Shown here: positions 16,823 through 24,946 of the stretch, one piece after another
How the letters are laid out: each line of letters starts with the position of its first letter
Numbering within the stretch: position 1 is the stretch's first letter
Assembly: GCF_005222815.1 (NCBI RefSeq)
Contig: NZ_STGB01000002.1
Span: 310,001 to 374,000 of the forward strand
Direction: 5' to 3'
DNA length: 64,000 bases
Origin: Roseomonas sp. AR75
GTDB lineage: Bacteria > Pseudomonadota > Alphaproteobacteria > Acetobacterales > Acetobacteraceae
Translations under genes and position numbers: made by a program
Notes under the pieces: generated by a model
Database searches by the model: none
What the model was told of the DNA's origin: nothing
What the model saw: the letters and a program-made list of their open reading frames with translations, nothing else

Positions 16823-17843
16823 GCCACCCCCTGCCCTGCAATCCACCGACGACCTGCGCGAGGCGATCGCGCCGCCCGAAGCCGCCGGCATGCGCGCCGA
16901 CCGCTTCCTCGCCGGGGCGGTGGAGGGCCTTTCGCGGTCGCGTGTCAAGGCGCTGATCGAGGCGGGGCACGCCACGCGGGATGGCGTGGCGCTGACCGAC
17001 CCGGCCGAGACGGTGCGCGTCGGCGCGCGCTACGTGCTGCGCATCCCCCCCGCCGTGCCGACCGCGCCGCAGCCGCAGGCCATGGATCTGACCATCCTGT
17101 TCGAGGATCGCGACCTGATCGTGCTGGACAAGCCGGCCGGGCTTGTCGTCCACCCCGCGCCCGGCAACCAGGACGGCACGCTGGTCAATGCCGTGCTGGC
17201 GCATGCGGCGGAGGACCTCTCCGGCATCGGCGGCGAGGCGCGGCCAGGCATCGTGCACCGGCTGGACAAGGACACCTCCGGCGTCATGGTCGTGGCGAAG
17301 AGCGAGCGGGCGCACACCGCCCTTTCCGCCGCCTTCGCCAGCCGCGACCTGGACCGGGAGTACCTGGCGCTGGCCTGGGGGCTGCCCGCCGGGACCGCGG
17401 GCGAGGTGGAGGCCGCGATCGGACGACATCCGACGGACCGCAAGCGGATGGCGGTGGTCGGCCCGCAGGGCGCGCGCAACGGCAAGCCGGCGCTGACAAG
17501 ATGGCGGCTGGAGCGCGGCTATGGCGCCGCGGCGAGCCTGCTGCGCTGTCGGCTGGCGACCGGGCGGACGCACCAGATCCGGGTCCACCTGGCGCATATC
17601 GGCCATCCCATCGTCGGCGACCCTGTGTATCTCCGCCGGATCCCCGCCGCCGCGAAGCTGCTGCCGGCGCCCGCGCGCGACGCGCTGCTGGCCTTCCCGC
17701 GCCAGGCGCTGCACGCGGAAACGCTGGGATTCCGGCATCCGGTGACGGGCCAGGCGCTTTCCTTCCGGGCCGAGATGCCACGCGACATGGCCGAACTTCT
17801 CGCCATCTTGGACAACCCTGTGTCGAAAGGTTACAAGACGTAA
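16797..17843 (+). CDS. RluA/RluD-family 23S rRNA pseudouridine synthase
   Basis: About 348 residues. An N-terminal S4 RNA-binding domain (GMRADRFLAGAVEGLSRSRVKALIEAG) precedes the catalytic domain with VLDKPAGLVVHPAPG and the active-site motif GIVHRLDKDTSG, containing the nucleophilic Asp. Later come GRTHQIRVHLAHIGHPIVGD and RQALHAETLGF. It isomerises uridines in rRNA. The start is uncertain: ATGs at 16791, 16797 and 16890 are in frame, and alignment of the S4 domain (PPEAAGMRADRFL) requires one of the first two. A strong terminator follows. Adjacency to rpoH is common in alphaproteobacteria. Confidence 0.92.
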   Translation: MTSHLSAATPPPALQSTDDLREAIAPPEAAGMRADRFLAGAVEGLSRSRVKALIEAGHATRDGVALTDPAETVRVGARYVLRIPPAVPTAPQPQAMDLTILFEDRDLIVLDKPAGLVVHPAPGNQDGTLVNAVLAHAAEDLSGIGGEARPGIVHRLDKDTSGVMVVAKSERAHTALSAAFASRDLDREYLALAWGLPAGTAGEVEAAIGRHPTDRKRMAVVGPQGARNGKPALTRWRLERGYGAAASLLRCRLATGRTHQIRVHLAHIGHPIVGDPVYLRRIPAAAKLLPAPARDALLAFPRQALHAETLGFRHPVTGQALSFRAEMPRDMAELLAILDNPVSKGYKT

Positions 17844-17867
17844 ACCGACCTTGCAGGTCGGTTTTTC
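17844..17867 (+). terminator. Rho-independent terminator after the pseudouridine synthase
   Basis: CCGACC (17845-17850), loop ttgca, GGTCGG (17856-17861), then TTTTT. It starts immediately at the stop codon TAA and isolates rpoH from the upstream gene. Confidence 0.88.
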
Positions 17868-18123
17868 TGGACCCCCCTCCCCGAATCCGTTATAAGCACT
17901 GCGTCAATGATCGCCGGGTGCCGCTTGCACCGGCCGGTCCCGGGGCCGCAACGGTCCCGCCGGCAAGAGGGCCCCGACCCATCTCGCTCCGTCGTGACCG
18001 GGGCGAGAGGGGCACGGGAGGGCCCGGAGGACGTTGGCGCAACACGCAGGCCGTGAACCCGGCATGCCGTTGCGGACCCCGCCGTCACGGGGGGAGCCGA
18101 ACGGCCCAGGAGGCAGACACCTT

Positions 18124-19005
18124 ATGGCTTCCATGTCCATCCCGATCGCCCCGGAGGGCAACCTTTCCCGCTACCTCCAGGAGATCCGCAAGTTTCCGAT
18201 GCTCACCGCCGAGGAGGAATACAACCTCTCGAAACGGTGGAAGGACGAGGGCGACGAACAGGCCGCCCACAAGCTGGTGACCTCGCATCTGCGCCTCGTG
18301 GCGAAGATCGCGATGGGCTATCGCGGCTATGGCCTTCCCGTTGGCGAGCTCATCTCCGAAGGCAATGTCGGGATGATGCAGGCGGTGAAGCGCTTCGACC
18401 CCGACCGCGGCTTCCGCCTGGCGACCTACGCCATGTGGTGGATCCGCGCCGCCATCCAGGAATACATCCTGCACAGCTGGTCGCTCGTGAAGATGGGTAC
18501 GACCGCCGCGCAGAAGAAGCTGTTTTTCAACCTGCGCCGCCTGAAGGGTCAGATGTCCGCCCTGGAGGAGGGCGACCTGAAGCCCGAGCAGGTCGAGAAG
18601 ATCGCTAAGGCGCTGCAGGTGCCCGAGCAGGATGTGATCAGCATGAACCGGCGCCTGGCCTCGCCGGACAACAGCCTGAACGCCCCCGTCCGCGCTGACA
18701 GCGAGGGCGAGTGGCAGGATTGGCTGGTCGACGAGTCCGAGAGCCAGGAGAGCGAGCTCGCCGAGCGGCAGGACATGAGCAATCGCCGCCAGTTGCTCGG
18801 CGAGGCGCTGAAGACGCTGAACGACCGGGAACGCCACATCCTGATCGAGCGGCGGCTGAAGGACGAGCCGACGACGCTGGAGGAGCTCTCCCAGCAGTAC
18901 AACATCAGCCGCGAGCGCGTGCGCCAGATCGAGGTGCGCGCCTTCGAGAAGTTGCAGAAGAGCATGAAGACACAGATCGTGGAGCGACGTCTCGCGGTCG
19001 GTTGA
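18124..19005 (+). CDS. rpoH: RNA polymerase heat-shock sigma factor RpoH (sigma-32)
   Basis: A 293-residue group 3 sigma factor. Visible are region 1.2/2.1 (LSRYLQEIRKFPMLTAEEEYNL), regions 2.2-2.4 (LISEGNVGMMQAVKRFDP, RLATYAMWWIRAAIQEYIL), the RpoH box (AAQKKLFFNLRRLKGQ) that distinguishes it from RpoD, and the region 4.2 helix-turn-helix (TLEELSQQYNISRERVRQIE). It directs transcription of chaperone and protease genes such as ftsH. AGGAGG at 18108-18113 lies 10 bp before the ATG. The transcript has a leader of up to 256 bp after the upstream terminator, room for temperature-sensitive structure, and a long hairpin terminator follows. Confidence 0.97.
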   Translation: MASMSIPIAPEGNLSRYLQEIRKFPMLTAEEEYNLSKRWKDEGDEQAAHKLVTSHLRLVAKIAMGYRGYGLPVGELISEGNVGMMQAVKRFDPDRGFRLATYAMWWIRAAIQEYILHSWSLVKMGTTAAQKKLFFNLRRLKGQMSALEEGDLKPEQVEKIAKALQVPEQDVISMNRRLASPDNSLNAPVRADSEGEWQDWLVDESESQESELAERQDMSNRRQLLGEALKTLNDRERHILIERRLKDEPTTLEELSQQYNISRERVRQIEVRAFEKLQKSMKTQIVERRLAVG

Positions 19006-19051
19006 CCGAGGCGTCCCGCGGTCGGCTGATCGGCTGAACGCACCGCAGCAC

Positions 19052-19087
19052 AAGCGCCCTGGTCCGGTTGCGGACCAGGGCGCTTTG
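19052..19087 (+). terminator. Terminator after rpoH
   Basis: A perfect 13-bp stem GCGCCCTGGTCCG / CGGACCAGGGCGC (19054-19066 / 19071-19083) with a GTTG loop, extended by AA/TT to 15 bp and followed by a short T-run. It lies 46 bp after the rpoH stop. Confidence 0.9.
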
Positions 19088-19182
19088 CATCATGGGCCGC
19101 AGCAATCATGGCCATCGCCGCGGCCCATTGGAACCGCACGGTGCCGGCTGCCATCTTCGGACGGCAAGCAAGGAGCAACGCC

Positions 19183-19698
19183 ATGTCCGCGGTCCTCGAT
19201 CCCCCGCGTGCCGCCGCGCCCGCCGCCGTCACCGGCCTGCGCATCGGCCATGTCCATCTCAAGGTCGCCGACCTCGATCGCGCGCTGACCTTCTGGCGCG
19301 ACCTGATCGGGCTGCAGGTGCAGCAGCGCATGGGGAACCAGGCGGTGTTCCTCTCCACCGACGGCTACCACCATCACATCGCGCTCAACACCTGGGAGAG
19401 CGCCGGCGGCAGCCCGCCGCCGATGGGCACGACGGGCCTGTATCACGTCGCGCTGCTCTATCCCGACCGCCCTGCCCTCGCCCGTGCGCTGAAGCGCCTG
19501 GCGGAGGCCGGATACCCGCTGGAAGGCGCTTCCGACCACGGCGTGTCAGAGGCGCTCTACCTGCGGGACCCGGACGGCAACGGCGTGGAACTCTACCGCG
19601 ACCGCCCGCGCGAGGACTGGCCGCGCGACCCGGACGGCAGCCTGCACATGGTCACGCGCCGGCTGGACCTGCGGGCGCTGCTGGCGGAGGCGGGCTGA
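19183..19698 (+). CDS. VOC-superfamily (glyoxalase / extradiol dioxygenase-like) protein
   Basis: A 171-residue protein with paired beta-alpha-beta-beta-beta modules. Likely metal ligands are His in IGHVHLKVADL, His in TGLYHVALLYPD and Glu in LRDPDGNGVELYRDRP. The overall order resembles catechol-2,3-dioxygenase-like (CatE/YfiE) single-copy VOC proteins. The substrate is unknown, so neither dioxygenase nor lyase activity can be claimed. AGGAG at 19171 supports the ATG at 19183. It is monocistronic between the rpoH terminator and the hairpin array at 19708. Confidence 0.85.
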   Translation: MSAVLDPPRAAAPAAVTGLRIGHVHLKVADLDRALTFWRDLIGLQVQQRMGNQAVFLSTDGYHHHIALNTWESAGGSPPPMGTTGLYHVALLYPDRPALARALKRLAEAGYPLEGASDHGVSEALYLRDPDGNGVELYRDRPREDWPRDPDGSLHMVTRRLDLRALLAEAG

Positions 19699-19707
19699 GC
19701 GGCGCTT

Positions 19708-19877
19708 GCAGGGGGACGCCGTCCCCCTGCGCCCCCCGCCGGGGAGCTTGAAACTCCCCGGACCCCCACATTCATTTTCAACGCCGAAGGCGGAGGCCTT
19801 CGGCGTTAAACGGATGCAGGTCCAGGAGCCTCAGGCTCCTGGCGGGAGGGGTGCGGGGAGGGCAGCGCCCTCCCCGC
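19708..19877. repeat. Array of five consecutive perfect inverted repeats
   Basis: Five perfect hairpins stand one after another in 170 bp between convergent genes. (1) GCAGGGGGAC-gcc-GTCCCCCTGC (19708-19730). (2) CCGGGGAG-7 nt-CTCCCCGG (19739-19761). (3) AACGCCGAAGG-6 nt-CCTTCGGCGTT (19780-19807). (4) CCAGGAGCC-tca-GGCTCCTGG (19822-19842). (5) GCGGGGAGGGC-agc-GCCCTCCCCGC (19853-19877). Arms are 8-11 bp without mismatch. None is followed by a clear T-run, so this is not a standard terminator, although it sits where a bidirectional one would. Confidence 0.93.
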
Positions 19878-19883
19878 AACACG

Positions 19884-20918
19884 TCACGCCCCCGTCGCCA
19901 CCTGCAGCTCGCTCGCCGGCGGCAGGAAGCTGCCGTCGAAGACCTGGTCCACGCTCGGCGTGCGCGGCAGCGAGAAGGTCTCGACGATCGCCTGGATCTG
20001 CTTCTGCGCCCGCGCGGGTTCGAAGTAGCTCAGGCCGTGGCGCTTCACCGTGTCGCTGATCATCATCTCGTCGAAGGTGACCTGCTGGCGCTCGGTCTCG
20101 ATGGCGACGTCGGTCAGCGTCTCGCGCTGCTTGAGGAAGGTGATCGCCTCGGCCGGGTTGCGGTAGGCCCAGATGGTGGCCTGCAGGATCGCCTTGATCG
20201 CGGCGCGTGCGGCTTCGGGCCGTTCGCGCAGGAAGGTGCGCGTGGTGATCAGGCCGGAGCCGTAGAAATCCATCCCGTAGTTCTTGTAGCGGAAGATGCG
20301 CTGCTGCGGCCAATCCATGCCGAGGGCCTTCAGGCTGAGGCCGGTGGAGGTGATGAAGCCGGTGATGCCATCGGCGCGGCGCTGCACCAGCATCGGCTCG
20401 CGCAGCTCGGGCGAGATGCTGTTCCAGCGGATGGTGCTGGCGTCGATGCCCACGGCGCGCGCGAAGACCGGGAAGATCTGCCGCCCGCCGTCGAATTCCG
20501 GCGCGGCCAGCGTCTTGCCCGCGAGCATCTTCGGGTCGGTGATCGGGCCGTCGGCGCGCACCGTGCAGCAGGCCGGCGACTGGTCGTAGACGATGGCGAC
20601 GGCGACGATGTCGCGCTGCGGGTTCTCCGCCATGAAGCGGATCGCGGGCGTCATGTCGCCGATGCCGATGTCATAGGTGCCGGCGGCGATGTCGATCGGC
20701 ACGCGGCCGGAGCCGAAGCCGCGGTTGATGGTGAAATCCACGCCGTTGTTGCGGAAGATGCCGTTGCGCTCGCCGGCGGCGGCGAAGCTGTAGGAGCCGT
20801 GGAACACCCAGTCGAGCGTGAAGCGCACGCGGTGCAGGCTTTGCGCGGTGACGATTCGGGGCGCGGCAAGCAGCACGCCCGCGCCGAGAAGCGCCTGGCG
20901 GCGCGAGATATCGGTCAT
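19884..20918 (-). CDS. NMT1/SsuA-like ABC transporter substrate-binding protein
   Basis: A 344-residue protein with a Tat-like signal (SRRQALLGAGVLLAAPRIVTAQ) followed by the NMT1/THI5-like fold: VRFTLDWVFHGSYSFAAAGERNGIF, DIAAGTYDIGIGD and TGFITSTG. These proteins bind pyrimidine precursors, sulfonates, nitrate or similar solutes and normally work with SsuBC-type ATPase and permease subunits. None is encoded here; the upstream importer is Liv-type. It is the last gene of the minus-strand run that starts at 27020, 23 bp after the flavin oxidase. Confidence 0.9.
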   Translation of the reverse strand: MTDISRRQALLGAGVLLAAPRIVTAQSLHRVRFTLDWVFHGSYSFAAAGERNGIFRNNGVDFTINRGFGSGRVPIDIAAGTYDIGIGDMTPAIRFMAENPQRDIVAVAIVYDQSPACCTVRADGPITDPKMLAGKTLAAPEFDGGRQIFPVFARAVGIDASTIRWNSISPELREPMLVQRRADGITGFITSTGLSLKALGMDWPQQRIFRYKNYGMDFYGSGLITTRTFLRERPEAARAAIKAILQATIWAYRNPAEAITFLKQRETLTDVAIETERQQVTFDEMMISDTVKRHGLSYFEPARAQKQIQAIVETFSLPRTPSVDQVFDGSFLPPASELQVATGA

Positions 20919-20941
20919 GTGGTCTTCTCCTTCGTGTCGCC

Positions 20942-22339
20942 TCAGGGTTTGACCGGGACGTAGCTTTCCATCTTCCCGGGATTGAGCAGCCCGTGCGGGT
21001 CCACCTCGGCCTTGAAGCCGAGCTGGTCGCCGGGCACGCGCTTGTGGCGGCTGCCGGCTTCCACCGTGCTGACATGCGGATTGGCCACGGGGATGCCCGC
21101 GGCCTCATGCGCCTCGATGATGCTGTCGAGCGTGGCGGCCGCTTCGGACGGATCGGGGGGAAGGCGAAGCAGATGCGCGCCGTTCGCGGCGACCTCGCCC
21201 TCGTAGAGGATGAAGCAGAGATGGATCGGCATGGTGCGGCCACCATAGTGGCGCCAGGACCACTCGACGCTGTCCAGCACGCGCCCCGGCGGGTTCAGCG
21301 TCTGCAGGTAGGTCAGCCCGCGATCCAGCTTGCGCGCATGCAGCGTGGTGTGGCCCCAGGCGCATTCGTAGACCGGCGTCGCATCCGGATCGGCCTCCCG
21401 CGCGCGGCTGCCGGTCCAGAGCGTGACGCGGCCACGATGCGATTCCATCAGCGCGCGGCCATCGCGCTCGGCCTCGGCGGGCAGCATGGCGAGCAACAGG
21501 TGCGCGCCGGGCGGCGCGACGTCCTCGCCCAGCACCGGCGGCAGGCCGATGGCGGCAGTGTCCTCCAGCACGTCGCAGAGCTTCGCGCCGAGGCCGCTGC
21601 GCGCCAGCGCATCGCCGGCGCGGGCCGCATCCATGAAGTCGTCGAAGGCAACCACCATGTCGCGCCAGTCGCGATGCGGGGCGAGCGGGACCTCCACCTC
21701 CGTCACGATGCCGGTGGAGCCGTAGGTGCGGTTCACCAGGTTGCAGTCGGCGCCGCGCAACTCCAGCACGCGCGGCGTTTCCTCCAGCGTGATCACGCGC
21801 GCGCCCTGCATGTTGCCGGGCTCCCGCAGCCCGCCCCAGAGCAGCGCACCAATGCCGCCCGATCCGCCGCAGAAGAAGCCGCCCAGCGTCGCCATGCGCT
21901 TGGTCGAGGGATGGATGCGCAGCTCGCCGCCGGCGGCGATGGCCGCGTTCTCGGCCTCCATCATGCGGATGCCGGATTGCGCGCGCAGGCCGCGCGCGGG
22001 ATCGGCGAAGACCAGGCGGTCCAGCCGCGTCATGTCGAGCAGCACGCCGCCCTGTTCCGGCACGCCCTGGCCATAGGTGCCGGTGCCGGCGCCGCGCAGC
22101 GTCACGGGGATGCGCAGCCGGGCGCAGGCGGCGGCGAGCGCGATCACCTCCGCCTCGTCCGAGGGCAGCGCCACGACATCGGCGGATTTGCGGCGAAGCT
22201 GGCGGTCCAGGATGGGGCTGAACCAGAAGAAGTCGCGCGAGCGCTGGCGGACCAGGGCACGATCCTCGATCAGCGTCAGGCCGGGCAGCGCGGCCTTGAG
22301 CGCGGCGATGTCATGCGGGCGGGGTGCGCCATCGGGCAT
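20942..22339 (-). CDS. FAD-binding oxidase/dehydrogenase, GlcD/lactate-dehydrogenase (PCMH) type
   Basis: A 465-residue protein of the PCMH/VAO flavoprotein family. The FAD-binding segment includes PVTLRGAGTGTYGQGVPEQGGVLLDM (about 85-110) and later STKRMATLGGFFCGGSGGIG and YGSTGIVTEVEVPL. The C-terminus LGFKAEVDPHGLLNPGKM is the typical end of GlcD-like enzymes. It probably oxidises a 2-hydroxyacid or related compound at the membrane or in the cytoplasm; no signal peptide is seen. ATG at 22339 is the first sensible start. It lies between livF and the NMT1-type receptor, suggesting that it acts on an imported solute. Confidence 0.9.
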   Translation of the reverse strand: MPDGAPRPHDIAALKAALPGLTLIEDRALVRQRSRDFFWFSPILDRQLRRKSADVVALPSDEAEVIALAAACARLRIPVTLRGAGTGTYGQGVPEQGGVLLDMTRLDRLVFADPARGLRAQSGIRMMEAENAAIAAGGELRIHPSTKRMATLGGFFCGGSGGIGALLWGGLREPGNMQGARVITLEETPRVLELRGADCNLVNRTYGSTGIVTEVEVPLAPHRDWRDMVVAFDDFMDAARAGDALARSGLGAKLCDVLEDTAAIGLPPVLGEDVAPPGAHLLLAMLPAEAERDGRALMESHRGRVTLWTGSRAREADPDATPVYECAWGHTTLHARKLDRGLTYLQTLNPPGRVLDSVEWSWRHYGGRTMPIHLCFILYEGEVAANGAHLLRLPPDPSEAAATLDSIIEAHEAAGIPVANPHVSTVEAGSRHKRVPGDQLGFKAEVDPHGLLNPGKMESYVPVKP

Positions 22340-22454
22340 GCCCCGGTGTCGCAAGAAGGATGCCGGCGGAACAAGCGCGCAAAGCGCCGCGGAACGGGGC
22401 GGCGGAACCGGCCTGCACAGGCGGCGGGCAAAGGCGCCGCACAGCCGCCCAAAC

Positions 22455-23162
22455 TCAGTGCATCGCCTGCCCGATATAGAGCGCCGCCGCGCGCGGATCG
22501 GCCAGCAGCGTCGCCGCCGGCCCGAGCATGGCGACACGCCCGCCATCGAGGATGCAGCCGCGCTGCGAAATCGCCAGCGCCTGGCGCGCCCGCTGCTCCA
22601 CCATCAGCACCGTCACGCCGAGCGAGGGCAGCCGCGCAATCCGGGAAAAGCTTTCGGCCACGAGGGCGGGGGCGAGCGCGGCGGTGGGTTCATCGAGGAT
22701 CATCAGCCGCGGGCGGCTCATCAGCGCGCGGGCGAAGGCCAGTTGCTGCCGCTCGCCGCCGGAGAGGCTGCCGGCGCGGGCGCGGCGGCGTTCGGCAAGC
22801 GCGGGAAACACCTGCATCAGCTCCACGATGCGCGCGCGCTGATCGCGCACGCCGGCGACGACCTGCAGGTTCTCGGTGACCGACAACGACGGGAAGACGT
22901 TGCCGACCTGCGGGACATAGGCGAGGCCGAGCGCGAGGCGATGCTCCACCGGCTCGGCCAATATGTCGCGCCCTTCGAAGGTGACGCGGCCGCGCACGCG
23001 CGGCAGCAGGCCCATGATCGCCTTGGCCAGCGTGGACTTGCCGGCGCCGTTCGGCCCCGCGACGGTGAGGATCTCGTCCTTCTCCAGCGCGAGGTCCACG
23101 CCGTTCAGGATGTCCGTCTCGGCATAGCCGCCGGAAAGGGCCTCCACCGTGAGCAGGCTCAT
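22455..23162 (-). CDS. livF: Branched-chain amino-acid-type ABC transporter ATP-binding protein LivF
   Basis: A 235-residue ATPase: Walker A GPNGAGKST (36-44), signature SLSGGERQQLAFARAL, Walker B LMILDEPTAALAP, and the switch His region, here VLMVEQRARQAL as usual for LivF. Works with LivG on the cytoplasmic face of the LivHM pore. Its ATG overlaps the livG stop (ATGA at 23159-23162). The actual substrate of this HAAT-family system need not be branched-chain amino acids; urea, amides and aromatic acids are alternatives. Confidence 0.93.
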   Translation of the reverse strand: MSLLTVEALSGGYAETDILNGVDLALEKDEILTVAGPNGAGKSTLAKAIMGLLPRVRGRVTFEGRDILAEPVEHRLALGLAYVPQVGNVFPSLSVTENLQVVAGVRDQRARIVELMQVFPALAERRRARAGSLSGGERQQLAFARALMSRPRLMILDEPTAALAPALVAESFSRIARLPSLGVTVLMVEQRARQALAISQRGCILDGGRVAMLGPAATLLADPRAAALYIGQAMH

Positions 23163-23920
23163 GCGGCGACGCCGCCGAGATAGGCCTCGCGCACGCGCGC
23201 ATCCGCCAGCACGGCGGCGGGCGTGCCATCGGCCAGCAGGCGGCCGCGATCCATCACCGCCATCCGCGGCACCAGGCGAGACAGCGCCTGCAAATCGTGC
23301 TCGATGATCAGAAAGCCGATGCCGCGCGCGTTCAGCTCGGTGATGCGCGCGGCGATCTCCTCGACCAGCACGGCATTCACGCCGGCGAAGGGCTCGTCCA
23401 GCAGGATCATGCGCGGCTTCGCCATCAGGGCGCGGCCCAGCTCGACCAGCTTCTTCTGGCCGCCGGAAAGTCGGCCGGCCTGCTGGTCCGCGACCGGCCC
23501 CAGGCGGAGGAAATCGATGGTCTCCTGCGCGGCATCGCGCAGCCGCGATTCCTCGGCGCGCACGCGGCCCGGGCGCAGGAACAGGCCGAGCAGATGCTCG
23601 CCGCTCTGCCCGGGCGCCGCGGCCATCAGGTTGTCGCGCACCGTCAGGTGGGCGAATTCGCGCGGCACCTGGAAGGTGCGCACCAGGCCGCGCCGCGCCC
23701 GCGCGGCGGGCCCGAGGCGATCGAGCGCGCGCCCATCCAGCGCGACGCTTCCCGCATCCGCGGCGATGAAGCCGGAGATCACCGAGAACAGCGTGGACTT
23801 GCCCGCGCCGTTCGGCCCGATGATGCCGACGAGGCCCTGCTCCGGCATTTCCAGCGAAATGCCGTCCAGCGCCTTGAAGCCGCCGAAGGCGACGGCGATG
23901 TCGCGGATTGCCAAGGTCAC
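23159..23920 (-). CDS. livG: Branched-chain amino-acid-type ABC transporter ATP-binding protein LivG
   Basis: A 253-residue ATPase: Walker A GPNGAGKST (35-43), signature RLSGGQKKLVELGRAL, Walker B MILLDEPFAGVN, and FLIIEHDLQALSRLV with the LivG-type switch His. The start is a GTG at 23920 overlapping the livM stop (GTGA); the frame is open far upstream but the family N-terminus (LAIRDIAVAFGGFKALDGISL) fits this GTG. Confidence 0.93.
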   Translation of the reverse strand: MTLAIRDIAVAFGGFKALDGISLEMPEQGLVGIIGPNGAGKSTLFSVISGFIAADAGSVALDGRALDRLGPAARARRGLVRTFQVPREFAHLTVRDNLMAAAPGQSGEHLLGLFLRPGRVRAEESRLRDAAQETIDFLRLGPVADQQAGRLSGGQKKLVELGRALMAKPRMILLDEPFAGVNAVLVEEIAARITELNARGIGFLIIEHDLQALSRLVPRMAVMDRGRLLADGTPAAVLADARVREAYLGGVAA

Positions 23921-24801
23921 TTGCGGTAATCGCCCATCAGCCCTTGCGGGCGGAACAGCGTGAACAGTACCAGCGCGAGGCCCACGGCGCCGAGCCGCAC
24001 GGAGGCCATCTCCACCTCGCTCACGCCCGGGATGAAGTCGCGCAGGAAGCGCGTGCCCTCGAGGAAGGCCATCAGCAGCGCCGCGCCGACCACCGCGCCG
24101 GAGACGCGCCCGACGCCGCCCATGATCATCGCCATCCAGGCGTAGAAGGTGACGAGCGGGATGAACTGGTCCGGCGAGAGATAGGTGATGTAGTGGCCGT
24201 AGAAGGCGCCCGCGATGCCGGCGAGCGCGGAGCCCAGCATCATCACCTGCAGCTTGAAGCGCGCGGGATCCTTGCCGAGCGCCTTCAGCGCGTCCTCGTT
24301 GTCGCGGATCGCGCCGATGACGCGGCCGAAGGGACTGGCGGCGATCCGCCGCAGCATCAGCGCCGCCACCGTGCAGGCCAGCGCGATCACCGCGAAGGTC
24401 GCGAGCGCTTCCGGCAGGCCGACCGGCATCGCGCTGAACAGGCGCGGGATGCCGGGGATGCCCTGCACGCCGTTGGTCAGCCAGCCTTCGGAGGTGATGG
24501 CCAGCCGCACCGTCTCGCCGAAGCCGAGCGTGACGACGGCGAAGTAGTCCTCCCGCAATCGCAGCGCGACCAGCCCGATCGGCCAGGCCGCGATGGCGGC
24601 GGCGAGTGCCGCGGCCAGGAAGGTCAGCGGCAGCGGCACGCCCTGCAGCGACAGCAGCGCGGAGGCATAGGCGCCGATGGCGAAGAAGCCGACATGGCCG
24701 AAATTCACCAGCCCCGTCAGCCCGTATTGCAGCGTCAGCCCCAGCGTCAGCAGCACGTAGATCGCCGCCATGATGCCGATGGCGAGGAGATAGGCGGTCA
24801 T
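23917..24801 (-). CDS. livM: Branched-chain amino-acid-type ABC transporter permease LivM
   Basis: A 294-residue integral membrane protein with about eight hydrophobic segments and the family motifs LTLQYGLTGLVNFGHVGFFAIGAY, GVQGIPGIPRLF and the EAA-like loop GRVIGAIRDNEDALKALGKD. ATG at 24801. Upstream, 145 bp rich in hairpins separate it from livH, unusual for this operon type, where livH and livM normally abut. Confidence 0.93.
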   Translation of the reverse strand: MTAYLLAIGIMAAIYVLLTLGLTLQYGLTGLVNFGHVGFFAIGAYASALLSLQGVPLPLTFLAAALAAAIAAWPIGLVALRLREDYFAVVTLGFGETVRLAITSEGWLTNGVQGIPGIPRLFSAMPVGLPEALATFAVIALACTVAALMLRRIAASPFGRVIGAIRDNEDALKALGKDPARFKLQVMMLGSALAGIAGAFYGHYITYLSPDQFIPLVTFYAWMAMIMGGVGRVSGAVVGAALLMAFLEGTRFLRDFIPGVSEVEMASVRLGAVGLALVLFTLFRPQGLMGDYRK

Positions 24802-24809
24802 ATGGCGCG

Positions 24810-24920
24810 CACGAAGGCTTCGCCTTCGTGCCCCTCAAACGCCGGGCGGGCCGCATCCGCGTCCCTTGGCTTCGCGGCATAAGCCGCGGCGCGCATTCGC
24901 GCGCTCGGCCCTTCGGGCCG
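24810..24920. repeat. Cluster of three perfect hairpins between livH and livM
   Basis: CACGAAGGC-ttc-GCCTTCGTG (24810-24830), CGCGGC-ataa-GCCGCG (24873-24888) and CGGCCC-ttc-GGGCCG (24906-24920) lie in the 145-bp gap inside the liv operon. The first has a 9-bp perfect stem; the others are short enough to occur by chance. They may attenuate transcription or protect the livKH message. Confidence 0.75.
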
Positions 24921-24946
24921 CAGGTCGGCCGTTTGCTGCGCGATCA

